The notes: generated by a model from the letters alone, not told the origin. A stretch of 64,000 bases of DNA from Sialis fuliginosa (GCA_961205875.1 OY540822.1:12836501-12900500), one strand, 5' to 3'; shown: positions 1 to 13,199, counted from the first letter of the stretch. Numbers and translations are program-made.

Positions 1-2735
1 TTATATTGCAAAAAATATATCAACTCTATTAAGTTTAATGGCTGTTTTAATAATAAAAATAATTTTTATTAACATAAACGGCACAATATGTGCAATCTCA
101 CAAATAAAAACTAAACATTAAACATTATATTTACTCAATCTAATTAAATTTAATATCATTTCTTCGAACATATACGTATATCAGTATAAAAAATAAAATA
201 ACATTGTTGTGTATTTTGTTATGGCAAGAATGATTACTTATTATGTATATACAAGATTGTTTTCAATATTAAATAATATTTATATATTATTGCCGGTGAA
301 TAAATGAATACAAATTCGTTGTCAACTAAAATGAAAACAATAATGTTGCAGATAAAATGGATACAAGGCACATTTAAAATAGAAGAAATGATATAGCGTA
401 CAACTATCTTTAAAAACGAATATAAAAACATTAAAAACAACGTCGCAATAACACATTTAAATTTGTATGCGTGAATTAGGCGCTTTAACATATTAACATT
501 TTAAGATTACATACATCGTACGATCCCCTAACGTTAACGGAGACCATATTATATAAAAACAATTATAATAATAATAAATTTTTGAAAACTTTTCAACAAT
601 TAACGAATATTCATCTGAGAACTTTTAGGGGGTTGTTTCCCCTTATTAATATATTCCAACGGCGCCTTTACGTATATATTATACACACATACATTACATA
701 TACAACTAAAAAATAACATATTTATAAAAACATAACTATAATAAGAAAATTATCGTATTTCAAAATTGGTCATGATATATATTGCAATTTCTTTTTAAAT
801 CTGTTTTTGAATATCACCATACATTTCCGGTGACAGTATCAGGTACATTTTAAGTAAATCAAAAACAGTTACGCCGATTGTAAGATTAATAATAAACAGA
901 TGTATTATAAATGATGGCAAATTATCCCTGGAGAAAACAAATAAGTACAAACACTAATATCAAAACTACTTTCAAAATTATTAATACTGGTAAGAATACT
1001 CGTAAAGAAATTTGATGTTTTCATAGCACTTCCAAATATTTTCAAATAAAAACTGCAAAGGAGGAATTTTCTATAAATAGAGATAATAACAATTTTGTTT
1101 TTTTAATTGGAAACTATATATTCTTATCACGACGTTAAGCCGAATTAAATTTTTGGTATTTTTAATAAAACTTAATTCCCACAGCTAATTTTTTCGTTGT
1201 TTTTCAGTAATAATTTTTTTAAAGTCTCTTTTTTACTTACAAGCAGTTGATTTTATATAAAAACATCAATTTTCAAAAACAAGTAAGGTTTACCAAATTT
1301 GAGCACGTTTTTTTATTTATTTTAACTGACTACGTACTTAACATAATAAAAAAGGCAAAAAATAAGCTCGTAATGGCTAAAATATAATATTTATATATAC
1401 AATACAATATAATGCTTATTTGTTTAAAATTTACGTTTTTTGTAAAAGTAATTCTATTTACATTTAATAAAGATAATATTAATATATTGTTTTGAAGAGT
1501 TAAAGAAGAACACATGTTCTCTGTAACTCTTTTTTGAGTATTAAATACTTGTTAAAACATGGCTAGTAAAATAATAAATGAGCTTCTAGTCCTACTTTTT
1601 ATCAAAAATATATAATAGCGAAACATACTTTTCATCAAATATATAATTTTGCATTTTAAGTCCAAAATTATCAAACTTTTATAAAAAATATTTCTACGAA
1701 AAACGTCAAAAATGGTCGTATATATTCTTATACATTTTAAACTTTGAAATTTCTAATTGTAAGTGATTTTTGCAAATACAAAAATTAATTAATTTTCTTT
1801 AAAGTTGTATGAACTTAAACATTTTTTAGACAAAATCTCTTAATATCATTTGGAAGTGTGTAGTTTCAGCTTCAAATTCCCTTTTTTAGTTTTAATCTAC
1901 GATTTTTTTCGGAGAGTTATTTTTTAGCTTTAGGTAAAAAATTACGATTTTTGCTTCATATCAAAAAAAAAATCGAAGAACAAATCTAAGTATTAATAGA
2001 TTTAGTCTAATTATTTTTTTTGCTTACTCTATGAAATTAGATCAAAATTAATAAAACTTTAAAATGCTATTGTACAAATTTACATTCGAACGATTTTCTC
2101 TAAAAATATTTTGATAACTAAATTGAATACATACTAAGATAATTTTGGACGTATTTCTACCCAAATTATCAATTTTAAAATTACGTTAAAATAAAAATTT
2201 GATAAAAAGTTTACTAACAAATAATATATTTTTTAATCACAGGTTTTTCTTCCGAATTACCCAATAAATATCCAGGTGAATATAAAATATAAAATTAGGG
2301 AATCATTAGAGAATTATTCGTCGTAGATTTGAGATCAGTCATAGTAAAAAAAAAAAAAAACAAATCTGTCGTCTATATATTTGGTTATATATTATGATCT
2401 TCTACAGTGGCTCGGGTTTTAGAATAAGAGACAGATACAAGGTGTCCCATTTTAAAATGCACTTGTTGAAAAAAATATTTCAAAACAGAACGCCCTGTAT
2501 ACAGGATGAATAAAAATAAGAAATAGATTCTCACACAGTCAAGTAAAGTAATGGCAAATAATATGTAAGCCAATACATTGAATCAATGTTGTTTATTTTT
2601 TGGTCCATCCTGAATAATATATTGTATATAATTTTTTATAAATACTTGAATGGGGTTAAATGAAAGACGAGTTAATTAAAAATGTAGCCACCGATTTCTA
2701 CTTTGAGTATTACGATTTGTGATATCGTAATGATT
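1..2735. other. grh 3' flank, no gene seen
   Basis: AT-rich sequence with only short ORFs lacking recognisable motifs. Around 2435-2520 and 2581-2620 there is AAGGTGTCCCATTTTAAAAT- and CCTGTATACAGGATG-type sequence, of the kind found in degenerate dispersed repeats. Part of this stretch may be grh 3'UTR. Confidence 0.5.
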
Positions 2736-2741
2736 TTTATT
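2736..2741 (-). terminator. Candidate polyadenylation signal (AATAAA) for grh
   Basis: This is the first AATAAA on the minus strand after the stop codon, about 280 nt downstream. Another lies at 2592-2597. In sequence this AT-rich such hexamers are frequent by chance, so the true 3' end cannot be fixed. Confidence 0.25.
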
Positions 2742-3021
2742 TTTAATATAAAAATAACGAAAGCTTATATAATTATGTAAAATCATAATTCCTTTTTAAA
2801 TAGTACACACATACTTATAAGTAATTAAAAAATCTAAAACTAATAAAAAATATAATAATAAAAACAATATTCAAGTTTAAAGAACTAATTATAAAATGTA
2901 TACCACAAAATTAAGTTTTAACATTAATCAAAAATGCGATATTAAAATTTGTTTCACTTATCTTTTTTTTAGTATTTAGTACGTTGCACAATTCTTACGA
3001 AACATCGGTTATTTTTTGTCA

Positions 3022-3154
3022 TCAGTGGTTTGTATATTCTATGAATGTAATGTCATATAATTGTTCGTCTACACTAACGGATTTCACTTCCAAAAGAAAT
3101 AAGTCTTCATTACAATAGTAGGCTATCATTTCATCGTCAATTTTGGCAATAATC
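3022..3154 (-). CDS. grh: Grainyhead exon 14: C-terminus and stop codon
   Basis: The acceptor is TTTATAG|G. The first G completes a Gly codon (GG+G), then come IIAKIDDEMIAYYCNEDLFL, LEVKSVSVDEQLYDI, TFIEYTNH and TGA. KIDDxMIxxYCNEDxFLLEV and LYDVTxxE are the family's C-terminal signature. The insertion VSVDE and the TNH end differ from the fly TELPNQ. The 3'UTR extends below 3022. Confidence 0.95.
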
Positions 3155-4495
3155 CTATAAATAAAAACACAATTATTTTTTTATCTTCATATAAATTTTC
3201 AGTCAGAAAGTCCATAAGAAAAAATAAATTAGATCCAAGTTAATCCAAAAAATGATAAATTAAAAAATAAAATAGATCTAATCTATTTTTCCTGGGTTCA
3301 TTTTTTTTACTTAATAACTAATATTTTATAATACAATTGTAATGATTTTGAAATTGCAGTACAAACTCGCTAATGAGATGTTTGTTAGTTAGACAAGATC
3401 ATTCGCACGCTTAGTAATTAGACACTTTAAACATTAATTGATCTACAAAATCGTTGCATATTCAATAAAAAAAATTAAAAATATTAACGTGTTTCTTCGA
3501 AAAAATATAGAATTATTTTCCAATCAGCGTATCGATGGAGGTGGGGCAAAAGTGGCGCTCGCCCCAGGCGGTACTTTGATAGGGGTGGCAAATTTGAGGT
3601 AGCAATGAAAAAAAGTTATCAAAATTAGTGAGGGGGAGGGAAATTTTGGTAAAATATAGAGCAGTATTTTTGGTCAATTGTCGATCAATAAAAACTTGTG
3701 AAATGTGTAAATTTAAAATTCTTCTTGCATCTATTTAAAAAAAGAGATCCCAAATGGATTTCTTCTGTAAAATTTAAATGAAACTTTTCTTTACAATCCG
3801 TTAAATGCGATTTTTCCAGCAAATAATAACATATACTTTTTAAATAATAAGGGTTGGTAAAACGATATATTAAAAAAAGTGAGCCCAATATTATAATCTT
3901 AAGGAGCAGGGGCTTCAAAAATAAAACCGTGTTAAATCCAATGGGGGCTCCAGGAAGCTCTATATTTATTTATTTTGGGTGGTCGTGAAGTTTTAGGCTT
4001 GTAGTCGAAATTCTTCATCTTAAATTAACCCCTCTCCCCCCAACCCTACCACCGAATTGAACATTAGCAATTACAATACTACCCTTTGTTTTAAATGGAG
4101 TAACTCCCATCCTATCACCACTATTTAACCCTTAGTAAATAATATAATATATTTAAATGAATATTAGTTATTTCTGCAGTAGCGGTTTTTAGGCTTCGGT
4201 ATAAGTCACTAAATTCAAAATTTATCCGAAAATTAATGAGGGGGGGGGGTCGCATTTTCAAGCTTGCACATCCTAAAACCGTATCTGGATAAATTCGATA
4301 ATTATATATTGTTAAATTAATAAAGCTATATGAAATTGTTAGTAAAGTTAGTAACGGGAAACCTAGCTTTATAAATATTTTAAATGGATCAAATTTGAAT
4401 TTTTAATAATTATTAACAATTGATATTACAAAATACAAATAGTATTATCATCATATATCCAATATTATTTTCAAAAAAATCACAAATCAACTTAC
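3155..4495 (-). other. grh intron 13
   Basis: Non-coding. It contains GC-richer degenerate repeat sequence around 3530-3610 and 3900-4080 and a run of 10 G at 4240-4249. The 77-codon ORF at 3685-3918 shows no family signature. Confidence 0.6.
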
Positions 4496-4560
4496 CCTTT
4501 TTTGTTTTTGCGATATAAGTTATTTATGCTCGAAGCAGATATTTTGTACTTATTCTCAAT
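4496..4560 (-). CDS. grh: Grainyhead exon 13 (65-nt exon): dimerisation domain
   Basis: The acceptor is TTTTGCAG|ATT and the donor GG|GTAAG. It encodes IENKYKISASSINNLYRKNK then K (residues 904-924), plus two bases completing Gly with exon 14. The fly equivalent is IENKYKISTTSINNIYRTNK. It fills the gap between GLINA in exon 12 and the terminal exon with matching phases (0 in, 2 out). Confidence 0.95.
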
Positions 4561-5934
4561 CTGCAAAATAAGGAAAACAGAATTAAAATTGATCTTTGGA
4601 TTTCTGTCTTTCTTAATTTTAGCTTTGATTTGAAAAGAAGTACTGAGCTTTTGAAACCAAATTTTGTATTCGTATTACTTGAAAATTTACTTAACTCCGG
4701 TTTAAACAATTAAAGCATTTTACTTTGTATTTAATTGAATTTCATAGATCCATTTACAATGAAAATGAATGTATATTGCTAGGTTATGTTAGGAAAACCT
4801 CCCCATTTTGTTATTTCACAATACAATAATATAATGGTATCATAAGCCCAGTATATAAAACCATGCAATTTATAAGCAATATTTTATGACTTACAGTTTT
4901 AACTTTAACTCAAAACAACTTAATTTAAATTCATATGTAGTAGCTACAAATTGTAATAATTGATTTAATTAATTATATACAGGCTCTCCCAACTTCCAAG
5001 GATCACTTTTTATAATTTTGCGCTACTTTTATAAATATTTTTTTCAAATTGCAATCAGCCTTATTTTTTTATTAAATCGTGGATAACTTATCTTATTTTT
5101 AAATTTCAATCGAAATAAAAAATAAAAAATGTCGATCTCAAGAATTGGATATAAAATTTCTCCATTTTTAATTTTAGTTAAATTAGTAAGATATGTAAAA
5201 TTACAGATAACAGAATGCAATTTGAAAAAAAATGTTCGTTTTTGAAAAAGCTGGGATACCCTGTATTTTCGTTTTGAGTTTTAAGATTTACATTTTCACT
5301 TTAGCTTAAGTAAAAATGTAATTCATTGTTAAAACTGTACAAGAGGATATTTTTAAAACTAATACATTTTTTTTTCTATATCCTCTTGTGTCAAGAAAAA
5401 CATATACAAGCCAATAGGAAATTTAGCATTATATTAAGGATGAAGATTAATATATACAAGGTATGATTACAAATTACTTGGACACTTATTTCAAAACACA
5501 TGTTAATTATAAATAAATACATTTTGGATTAAAATCATATAACCCAAGAACATATAAAACCTACCTTGTATTTTGAATATACACATTTACATATGTACCA
5601 ATAAATTCCTAGCCTCACTTCAAGATCACCGCGGAAGCCTTGAAACTTACTTACTTACATATGTATACATGTATTCAGAGTCGCAGTGATAGGGTAGGCA
5701 AGATAGGGCGCTATTTTTTTTATTTTACACTTTTTTTAGATTTGAATTACGATATTTTCTACAGGTAGTTTCCGTGCAAACATCATTTCGATAGAATTTT
5801 TTAAAAATCAGGAGATCGACAGTTTTAAACTCGAGATAATTGTCATCAAAGTTTGCAATTTTTGTACTTATGTATCTGCTATACCAAGTACGTATTATGC
5901 CCGTTTTCTTAATTTTCATGACTAAACATTTCGA

Positions 5935-6159
5935 CAGATTTTGAAAAAAAAAAATTATCAAACAACAAAGGGTTATTATTCTAATATGTGATAAAAAAAA
6001 ATCAAAATACAACTTGTATTTTTAAAATAAAATGACTGGCCGTTTCGTATTTGAAATACAGTTGTATTTCAAAAACAAAACGGTCAATTAGTTTGAATTT
6101 TTTATCGCATATCAGAATAATAACCCTTTGCTGTTTGGTAGTTTTTTAATCAAAATCTG
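5935..6159. repeat. Imperfect inverted repeat (foldback), 225 bp
   Basis: The left arm has CAGATTTTGA and later AAAGGGTTATTATTCTAATA. The right arm carries the reverse complement (AATAATAACCCTTT and CAAAATCTG). Arms are about 75 bp around a 75-bp centre that itself contains TACAACTTGTATTT and GAAATACAGTTGTATTTC. It looks like a short foldback MITE, with no ORF. Confidence 0.6.
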
Positions 6160-6277
6160 GAAAGTATTAAACTTTAACAAAGAATCGAAATATCGACGGA
6201 TTGAATAGAATAAATCTGGCAACACTGTGTGGAGCTAGATGTGTTTGTAATAATCTGTATAGACGGCTTTGAGTATA

Positions 6278-6557
6278 GTCTGTTTCATTTAAGATTGTAG
6301 TGGTAGCTAACATAGGAAGCATAAAACACAATTTTTACTGACGCAATACATCATGTTGGAAACAAACGCAATTAAATTCAAATTATCAGATTAGTTATTC
6401 TAAAAATGTGTATTATATTATCGACATTAGGATATTAAAAAAGTTTTTTAACGTGGAGAATCGCCTCTACTATCTTTATTCTGTGGGCTAGCCTAGTACG
6501 AGAATAGTGCCTGTGTGAAACGTACCGTCTAATCTCCGCAATCTTAAATGAAACATA
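6278..6557. mobile_element. MITE, TIR GTTTCATTTAAGATTG
   Basis: The left end TGTTTCATTTAAGATTG and the right end CAATCTTAAATGAAACA are inverted copies about 250 bp apart. The same terminal sequence (with GAATGCAGTGG) forms the compact palindrome at 39579-39692, which defines a small family. No ORF is present. Confidence 0.6.
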
Positions 6558-6944
6558 CTTTAGACTTGATCAAAAATTTTCTGTAGCAACGCAATTATTT
6601 TCGATATTTTACAATGGTATTATGAGCGTAACTTTTTGATAGTACTGTAGCACGAGAACTACCTTAAGCAAAAAAATCACGATTTTAGTTCAATCTCAAT
6701 TAAATCAAATCTAAAAAAAGCGTTTGAAGCTGAAACAATTTTTGCGAAATTTGTAAGATATCGGCTTGAAGTTATGCTATTTTACCCCCCCCCCCTAGTT
6801 TTACTATAAAGCTTGTGAAAAAAGAAAGAAAGAAATTTAGTGACATATATGTTGTAATTAATATACAGTGAAACTTCTCTAAGTTGTGAGAAATTCCACT
6901 GAAACAAAAAAGATATTTAAATTTTAACTCATGTAAAAACTTAC

Positions 6945-7331
6945 AGCATTAATAAGGCCGGTTGTCGTTGGTGGAACAACATGCAATGGTGTGTACACAT
7001 TTTCAGTCTCCTGGCGAACGTAGAGCATGACTCTCTCGTTCAGAGGGGGTACATTAGAGGCCTGGACGCCCCCCGTGCCGGAAAGTTTGGCCCGCTTCAT
7101 CGGAGGTGAGAAAACATTGCTGTCATCTAGTAGCGACGTGTTCTTCTTGTCGACCGTCACAGCGTCGGGTGGGAAGTTGTTGTGAAACTTGAGCGTCGGC
7201 GTTGTGGGCTTCGATGCTGTGTGAAGTAAAAACGGGGAACCCCCTTTCATGTGCTGGGAACTTTCGCCACCGCCACTTAACGAGCTGTCGGTTTCGTGCG
7301 GGTAGAAGCCTTGAAGTTCTATTGATGTTAA
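6945..7331 (-). CDS. grh: Grainyhead exon 12: linker, NLS-like motif, start of dimerisation domain
   Basis: The acceptor is TTATTTCAG|TTAACA and the donor GCT|GTAAGTTTT, phase 0 at both ends. It encodes residues 775-903. The linker has GFYPHETDSS, GSPFLLH and TPTLKFHNNFPPD, all recognisable in fly Grh. PPMKRAKL is a probable nuclear localisation signal. NERVMLYVRQETENVYTPLH, then VVPPTTTGLINA, starts the C-terminal ubiquitin-like dimerisation domain. The linker differs in length and content from the fly, as usual for this region. Confidence 0.95.
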
Positions 7332-7383
7332 CTGAAATAAGGATAAAATGGAAATCAAATAAAAGCCGAAATTGAGAAAATTT

Positions 7384-8375
7384 AAAAACCGAACTTTTTT
7401 TTAAATTGATTTGTAAATATTTTTTATAATAAATAATTCTCTAAATATCTTTATTTGCATCTTCTTTAAGCAATTTTCATAAAACACATTTATAAATTAA
7501 ATACCGTAAATGTAGTAATTTCAATGCCTGTATAAAATTCAAAGTTTAATTTATATTAATTCATTTTTTTAAATCAATATGTGAATATTTTTATAAGAAA
7601 TCACTCTCTAAATATGTTTATTTGTATTTTCTTTAACCAATTTTCATAAAACATTTAATAATATTCATAAAATAAATGCCGAAATTTAGGAAATTTCAAC
7701 GCTTGTATGAGATACGATCTATAATTTATTTTCAATCATTTTTAAAATTTATTTTTAAATATTTTTTATAACAAATAACTCTCCAAATATGTTTATTTAG
7801 ATCTTCTTTAATCAATTTTCATAAAACATTTAATAATATTCATAAAATAAATGCCGAAATTTAGGAAATTTCAACGCTTGTATGAGATACGATCTATAAT
7901 TTATTTTCAATCATTTTTAAAATTTATTTTTAAATATTTTTTATAACAAATAACTCTCCAAATATGTTTATTTAGATCTTCTTTAATCAATTTTCATAAA
8001 ACATTTAATAATATTCATAAAATAAATGCCGAAATTTAGGAAATTTCAACGCTTGTATGAGATACGATCTATAATTTATTTTCAATCATTTTTAAAATTT
8101 ATTTTTAAATATTTTTTATAACAAATAACTCTCCAAATATGTTTATTTATATCTTCTTTAATCAATTTTCATAAAACATTTAATAATATTCATAAAATAA
8201 AAGCCGAAAATGCAGTAATTTTAATGCTTGTATAAGTTACAAAGCATAATTTATATTGAATCATTTAAAAAAAATCGATTTGTGATTTTTTTAAGAACAA
8301 AACTCTCCAAAGACGTTTATTTGTATTTTCTCTTACCAATTTTTGTTATATTAACAAAATAAATGCCACAATTGC
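7384..8375. repeat. Tandem array, 175-bp unit, about 6 copies
   Basis: The marker TTTTCATAAAACATTTAATA recurs at exactly 175-bp spacing (near 7641, 7816, 7991 and 8166). The central units are nearly identical; one visible change is TTTAGATC to TTTATATC in the third. The outer units at 7384-7640 and after 8176 are diverged and change length. This is a minisatellite or small satellite inside the intron, starting about 53 bp upstream (transcript sense) of the exon 12 acceptor. Confidence 0.9.
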
Positions 8376-8782
8376 GGTGTATTTTGCAACTTCAGTCATA
8401 ACCTCGATGTGTCTGTCATTTTAAATAACTTTTTCAACATTTGTTTATATTTTATTTTTTCAGTTTTAAACGATATTATTAGTATTACAAACATATAACT
8501 AACAACAATGTTTTTGTCGGTGTAATTGATAAAAAAATTACGGCATGCAAGTCTTGGAATATTTTCGCGTATAAGGTAAAACAAGAAACCTGACCTCAAG
8601 CTACAGAACACCTCTTTAGAGCTCAGACAATTTAATTGCTTTGCAATAAGTACAAAAAATTACACTTATAAAATTAAGTTTACAGGCTAATCAAAAGTAT
8701 TGATAAAAAATAATTATACCAAAAAAATAGATAGCAACTACATTTTTTTAAATTACATATTTGGAATCATTGTAAATTCATC

Positions 8783-9255
8783 TAACGTAAAGGCACCAGT
8801 TATGGCCGCTTTAAGAGCAAGTTTGGATTAATGGGCTTGTTTTTTATAATTCTCATGAACTTATGTTACTAATAGAACAAGTAACTCTTTATTTAATCAA
8901 TTTAATTACTAAAGTTTGCAAATATAGTTTGTTTTTTAAATTATAGCCTTTTATGGTTTTTCTCCAGTAATGGCAAAGGTAAACCCAGTAATGAGCACGC
9001 AGTGATGGACACTTGCTAATGATTACAAAATGATAAGTACTACGACACAAAAGATATAAAAGAAAGAATCATCAAATTTGAAACATATATATGATAATAT
9101 AATAATTAATAAATAAATTATACTAATAACCTATTGGCCGATTGTCATCAAATCACGCTGTAAGACAGTTAAATGCATATAGATTAATTCAGAAATGATA
9201 GTAATCAAATATTGCCATTACTGGAGTCCTTGCTAAGACTGGTGCCACTACCTTA
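8783..9255 (+). mobile_element. MITE family I, copy 1
   Basis: The left end is TAACGTAAAGGCACCAGT (one mutation from AAGGTAAAGG) and the right end GACTGGTGCCACTACCTTA. It shares the interior with the other copies, including GGCCGATTGTCATCAAATCA and CACGCTGTAAGACAGTTAAA. It lies in grh intron 11, about 88 bp from the exon 11 donor. Confidence 0.8.
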
Positions 9256-9343
9256 TTTTTTACTGTAACGGTAAGGACATTTGAACGAGATGAATCTTTT
9301 TTTTACCCAACTTTACCCTCCCTAAATATTTATATTTACTTAC

Positions 9344-9523
9344 TTTATCAATATCTTCAGCCGGCGTAAACAAAACTGGAGGTTTCGTTAAGTCGCTCAT
9401 AGAATAGAATTCGGAACGTTCACAAACTGGATGATAGAGTTCGTCCAGTTTCTTCCGACCTGTAGCTGTCATTTTCCGTTTTGCCGCTCTCCTTTCTTCG
9501 TCTCTAGTTTTGCGCTCCGCTCC
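9344..9523 (-). CDS. grh: Grainyhead exon 11: end of the CP2 domain
   Basis: The acceptor is TTCGCAG|GGA and the donor AAA|GTAAGT. It encodes residues 715-774. GAERKTRDEERRAAKRKMTA, then TGRKKLDELYHPV, is basic and closes the DNA-binding domain. SMSDLTKPPVLFTPAEDIDK follows as the linker start. Both ends are phase 0. The downstream intron begins with a MITE whose end is only about 88 bp from this donor. Confidence 0.96.
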
Positions 9524-10413
9524 CTGCGAATAGCGGTACTCATTAAATGTTTATTATACCACATGATTTTATTATTTTATAACTAAAACTTAATGACATC
9601 CGTATATCTTAACATTTTTAACTTTTAACTACACTATATTGCTATTTTATATTTCAACAATGTTAGCTTTGAGTGATAAAAGTTAAATAGAAATTGAATT
9701 AATTGGTATAAAAGTAAAATAAATATCAATTTAAGTTGTATATACATAAGTTATGAAGGTAGTAAAAATCATTATAGTTACGTAGCATAATACGAAAATA
9801 TTATATATATTTGCCATTTTTGATTATACAATTATTTCAGTAATCGGTAAACTAAAAGAAATATTTTGGCCAAAAAAAATCTCCTACACGATAATTAACA
9901 ATACAATTTTTAACCCTCCATCCCCCAACCCTTAAATACAGTAGCAAAAAAGTTAAGCTAATTTTCATACAATTTTGTACATATTTTCTATAATAAAAAA
10001 ATGATAATATATTCTACAAGCTTTCGTAGTGATTTTGATATGTATCTTGGCTTCTGGGTATAAGTCAAGATCCATAATAATACATTATTAGTTACGAAAC
10101 AGTAACTATTTTTAAAAAAAAATGTTTGCATTTATGTATATCTCGTATCTTTGAAAAAAGGTAAATACATGCGAACAAAAAAATGTTTAACATGTAGCTA
10201 ATGGAAAATATGATGAACATATATAATTTTATTTGAAGTCAATGTTTTATTGCCCCCATTAATTTAATCGTATATAATGTTTATTACTTCAACACAATGT
10301 TGTAAAATCAGGAAACATGCTTGTTACATTATTGCAATTTCAAATAAATTATCGTAATTTTTAATATTTCACAATCAAGTAAAAAATTGTTTATTAAATA
10401 AAAAAATACATAC
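9524..10413 (-). other. grh intron 10
   Basis: AT-rich and non-coding. At 10043-10072 it holds an ATCTTGGCTTCTGGGTATAA-type segment that recurs elsewhere in the window. No gene seen. Confidence 0.6.
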
Positions 10414-10512
10414 CTTATCACAGAAAACCTTAATTTGGCAATAACCCCGATGAGAAACGTTCAGATCTCGAGGGTCTTCATAGGTATCTATTTGTAAATG
10501 TAAAGGTAGGCC
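10414..10512 (-). CDS. grh: Grainyhead exon 10: CP2 domain, DNA-contacting segment
   Basis: The acceptor is TTTTTCAG|GGC and the donor AAG|GTATG. It encodes residues 682-714: [16 protein letters not shown], then [17 protein letters not shown], phase 0 at both ends. [18 protein letters not shown], which continues into exon 11, is a hallmark of the family. The fly form is HVQIDTFEDPRDTAVFHRGYC, so substitutions are confined to a short loop. Confidence 0.96.
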
Positions 10513-10996
10513 CTGAAAAATAAAATACGAATATTTTACCTACAATTTTTATTTAAAATAATTATACATTATTTTAGAAAATTTCAAAAATTGACAAAAG
10601 TGAAAATTCGTTTTCGGAAAGATGGAGATAATGGTCGCAAAAATTTCTAATAGAAATGTATTTTTTTTCTCTTAAATATTTTTAATATGTTGTAGTTAAT
10701 ATTGTAATTCGAATTTTAAATAAAAAATGTTTCACTTTATTTTACAGGCGGTTCAGAAATAGTCCGAGCATTATCATAAAATTTTACATTCTGTTGATTT
10801 TAATTAATTACTGATAAGTGATACATTTCAGCTTGCGGCTATATTTAAATTCACCTCATTTAATTTGATAAAAATATATATACATATATACACATGTGGC
10901 AGTGGAATGTAATATTGCGTGCCACACCCTCTATTTATTGAGTTCATATGATAATTATTAAATTATATAAATTAATTAGTATTTATTTATGTTTAC
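10513..10996 (-). other. grh intron 9
   Basis: Short AT-rich intron with a TATACATATATACACAT simple-sequence stretch near 10880. Nothing else is recognisable. Confidence 0.6.
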
Positions 10997-11053
10997 CTTT
11001 ACTCCCTTTTGACTGCTGAAGTCTGTACTTAAGCACTGGACAGCTACATTTAT
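10997..11053 (-). CDS. grh: Grainyhead exon 9 (57-nt exon): CP2 domain
   Basis: This exon encodes 19 residues (663-681), INVAVQCLSTDFSSQKGVK. The acceptor is TTTACAG|ATA and the donor AAG|GTAAAC, both phase 0. Fly Grh has the same segment between SSAK and GLPLH. It was found by reading the intron between exons 8 and 10 and confirmed by frame and family match. Confidence 0.95.
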
Positions 11054-13199
11054 CTGTAAAATAAGTATAATGGGTTACTTTTTTTTTTGGTGAGACTTTC
11101 TACAAAATTTTATATTAATGCGATTTGTTACATTATGTAAAATTACTAGAATGTGTAATGCAATAATTATTATAAGCAGGGCAGTGTTTTGACCTCTCTG
11201 GACCTTAGACACCATTTATTATGCACACTAATGCTTCCATTTACGTAGTTAATTGGTTCCTTAGAAAATTCACGCAAACGGAATTTAAGTATGGGTTAAT
11301 AACTGCATAATTTTTTTTAATCTAATTAAAAAATACCAATTCCAATCAAAAGAAAAATATGTTTAAATAATACGTACATACATAGATTGAAAAAAAATAT
11401 CTTACACATTTTTAAATCTCAATAATAATATACCCAGTAGTTTTACTCATATCTAAAATTGATCTCCGTTTCTCTAACAAAGTAATGCATAGATATTCTG
11501 TTATTAAAAAAGGATAGAGTGTTCATAGTTTATATATACCATATAAATCTTTCTCTGTCAGATGGTATGCAGCAATTACAGTTAATAATTATTTTTTAAT
11601 ATTTGATAACAAAATTAGATCTCTGTATTCATTGTTAAATAAATTATGTACAAAGTAATTTATTGTTTTTATATTATGTATATATTTATTATTTGATTTT
11701 TCGTGACTGTGTGAAATTAATTGTAATATACATTTCGCAATACTTTATCGCTAATATTTTTTCCAGATAGAAAAGGCACTAGAACTGTGGTAAAATTGAT
11801 ATTTTGGCCATTTTCCGATTAAGTTTTATGTGTTCTTTCGTTGGCTCAATCTATTAAAAATTAACAGGTTTTTACCAAATTTTAGAACATTAAGATAAAT
11901 TCATAAAATCTGTTCTTAGTTAGAAAATGCATACAATCATTTATATATGTGTATATGACCAACAATAGTTATCACCTCAATTTAGAAAGTTAAATAGCCA
12001 AGAAATAATACTGAAAATATATATTGCAGTTAATCCGACGCCTTTAAGGCATTTTATCGTTAAAACTTCTATAATTGGTTTCATACCGTAAGAATGTAAA
12101 TAATTATACATATAAATTAACATAGAAGCTTAAGCTTTTAGTTGCTTTTTGAACCGCTAGATGGCTAATGACGATACAGTACTTAGTTAATTTACCACTA
12201 GATGTCACATCGCGTTTATTATTAGTTTTAATGGTTTTATTAGTTTATATATAGCAGGAATAACTGTTTTACAAGTTTTCAATTAAAACTGACAATTATT
12301 ATAAATTATAATTTATTTATTTATTTATTTCTGAATCAATGATAATTTTCTTTCAGATATTTGAGCATTTCAACTTCATAAAATAAAAGTGTGGGACGTA
12401 GTAGCAACCGTAAAAAAATCGCTTAAAAAACATTGAAAAATTTTTAAGACCGCATTAAATCAAATTAATTAATTAAAATAGGCCGAAAATCGCGCAAAAA
12501 AACTTTCGGAAAATTCACGAAAATAAGAATGTCTATAAAAAACACAAATAAAATTAGTTTTTCATCAGAATTATCGTTACTATCTGGAAATACAACTCGG
12601 TACCGTTTGTGAAATCTTGTTAAACGAAGTTTTTAATAATAATAACACGTTTACATAATTAAAATTCCTTGAATTGTCAGGTTTCATTTGATACCCCACT
12701 CGCCGAAACGGGAAATCCCTGAATTTGCATGAAAATCGCACCGCGTAGAAAAAATATCTTAAGATAATTCATATATATTAATTATAAGTACGCCCCTGTG
12801 TTCAAATCGTTTGAAAATAATAAAATATGTTAACATGTCTAGATGAAGTTTTCATTTCAACTTTTAGACAAGTTGAAGCTTATACATGACATATTAATAT
12901 AATATTGAAATATACAATCTTTATTCAAAAAAATCACGAATGTAAAGTGTTGTTTATAAAACTAGAAATCAAATCATCCAGCATATTAATCTCTTCAATA
13001 CAAAATAATATGCATTAATGTATTGATTATTCTACATATATTATATTACCCAGGGGCGCAGTATCATATTTAGGATATTTTCATATTTTAAGTCAGAAAA
13101 AAGCTTTCTTCTGTGAGATGTAAAATTTGATAAACTTTAAAGAAAAATTATGAACAAAAGAAGTGGTAAGTATAGATAAAAATAAATATAGTTTCTTAC
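11054..13199 (-). other. grh intron 8
   Basis: AT-rich, with a TTTATTTATTTATT simple repeat near 12310. No ORF or clear transposon end recognised. Confidence 0.55.

Larger units (their letters stand above)
4561..6944 (-). other. grh intron 12
   Basis: Non-coding. It carries two inverted-repeat elements (5935-6159 and 6278-6557) and an 11-C run at 6785-6795. The rest is AT-rich with no supported ORF. Confidence 0.6.
7332..9343 (-). other. grh intron 11
   Basis: Occupied by the 175-bp tandem array (7384-8375) and MITE family I copy 1 (8783-9255). The remaining sequence is AT-rich with no supported gene. Confidence 0.6.

Noticed and set aside
7384-8375. Regularly spaced repeats suggesting a CRISPR-like array
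   Set aside because: Units are contiguous 175-bp tandem copies with no unique spacers, in an animal intron.
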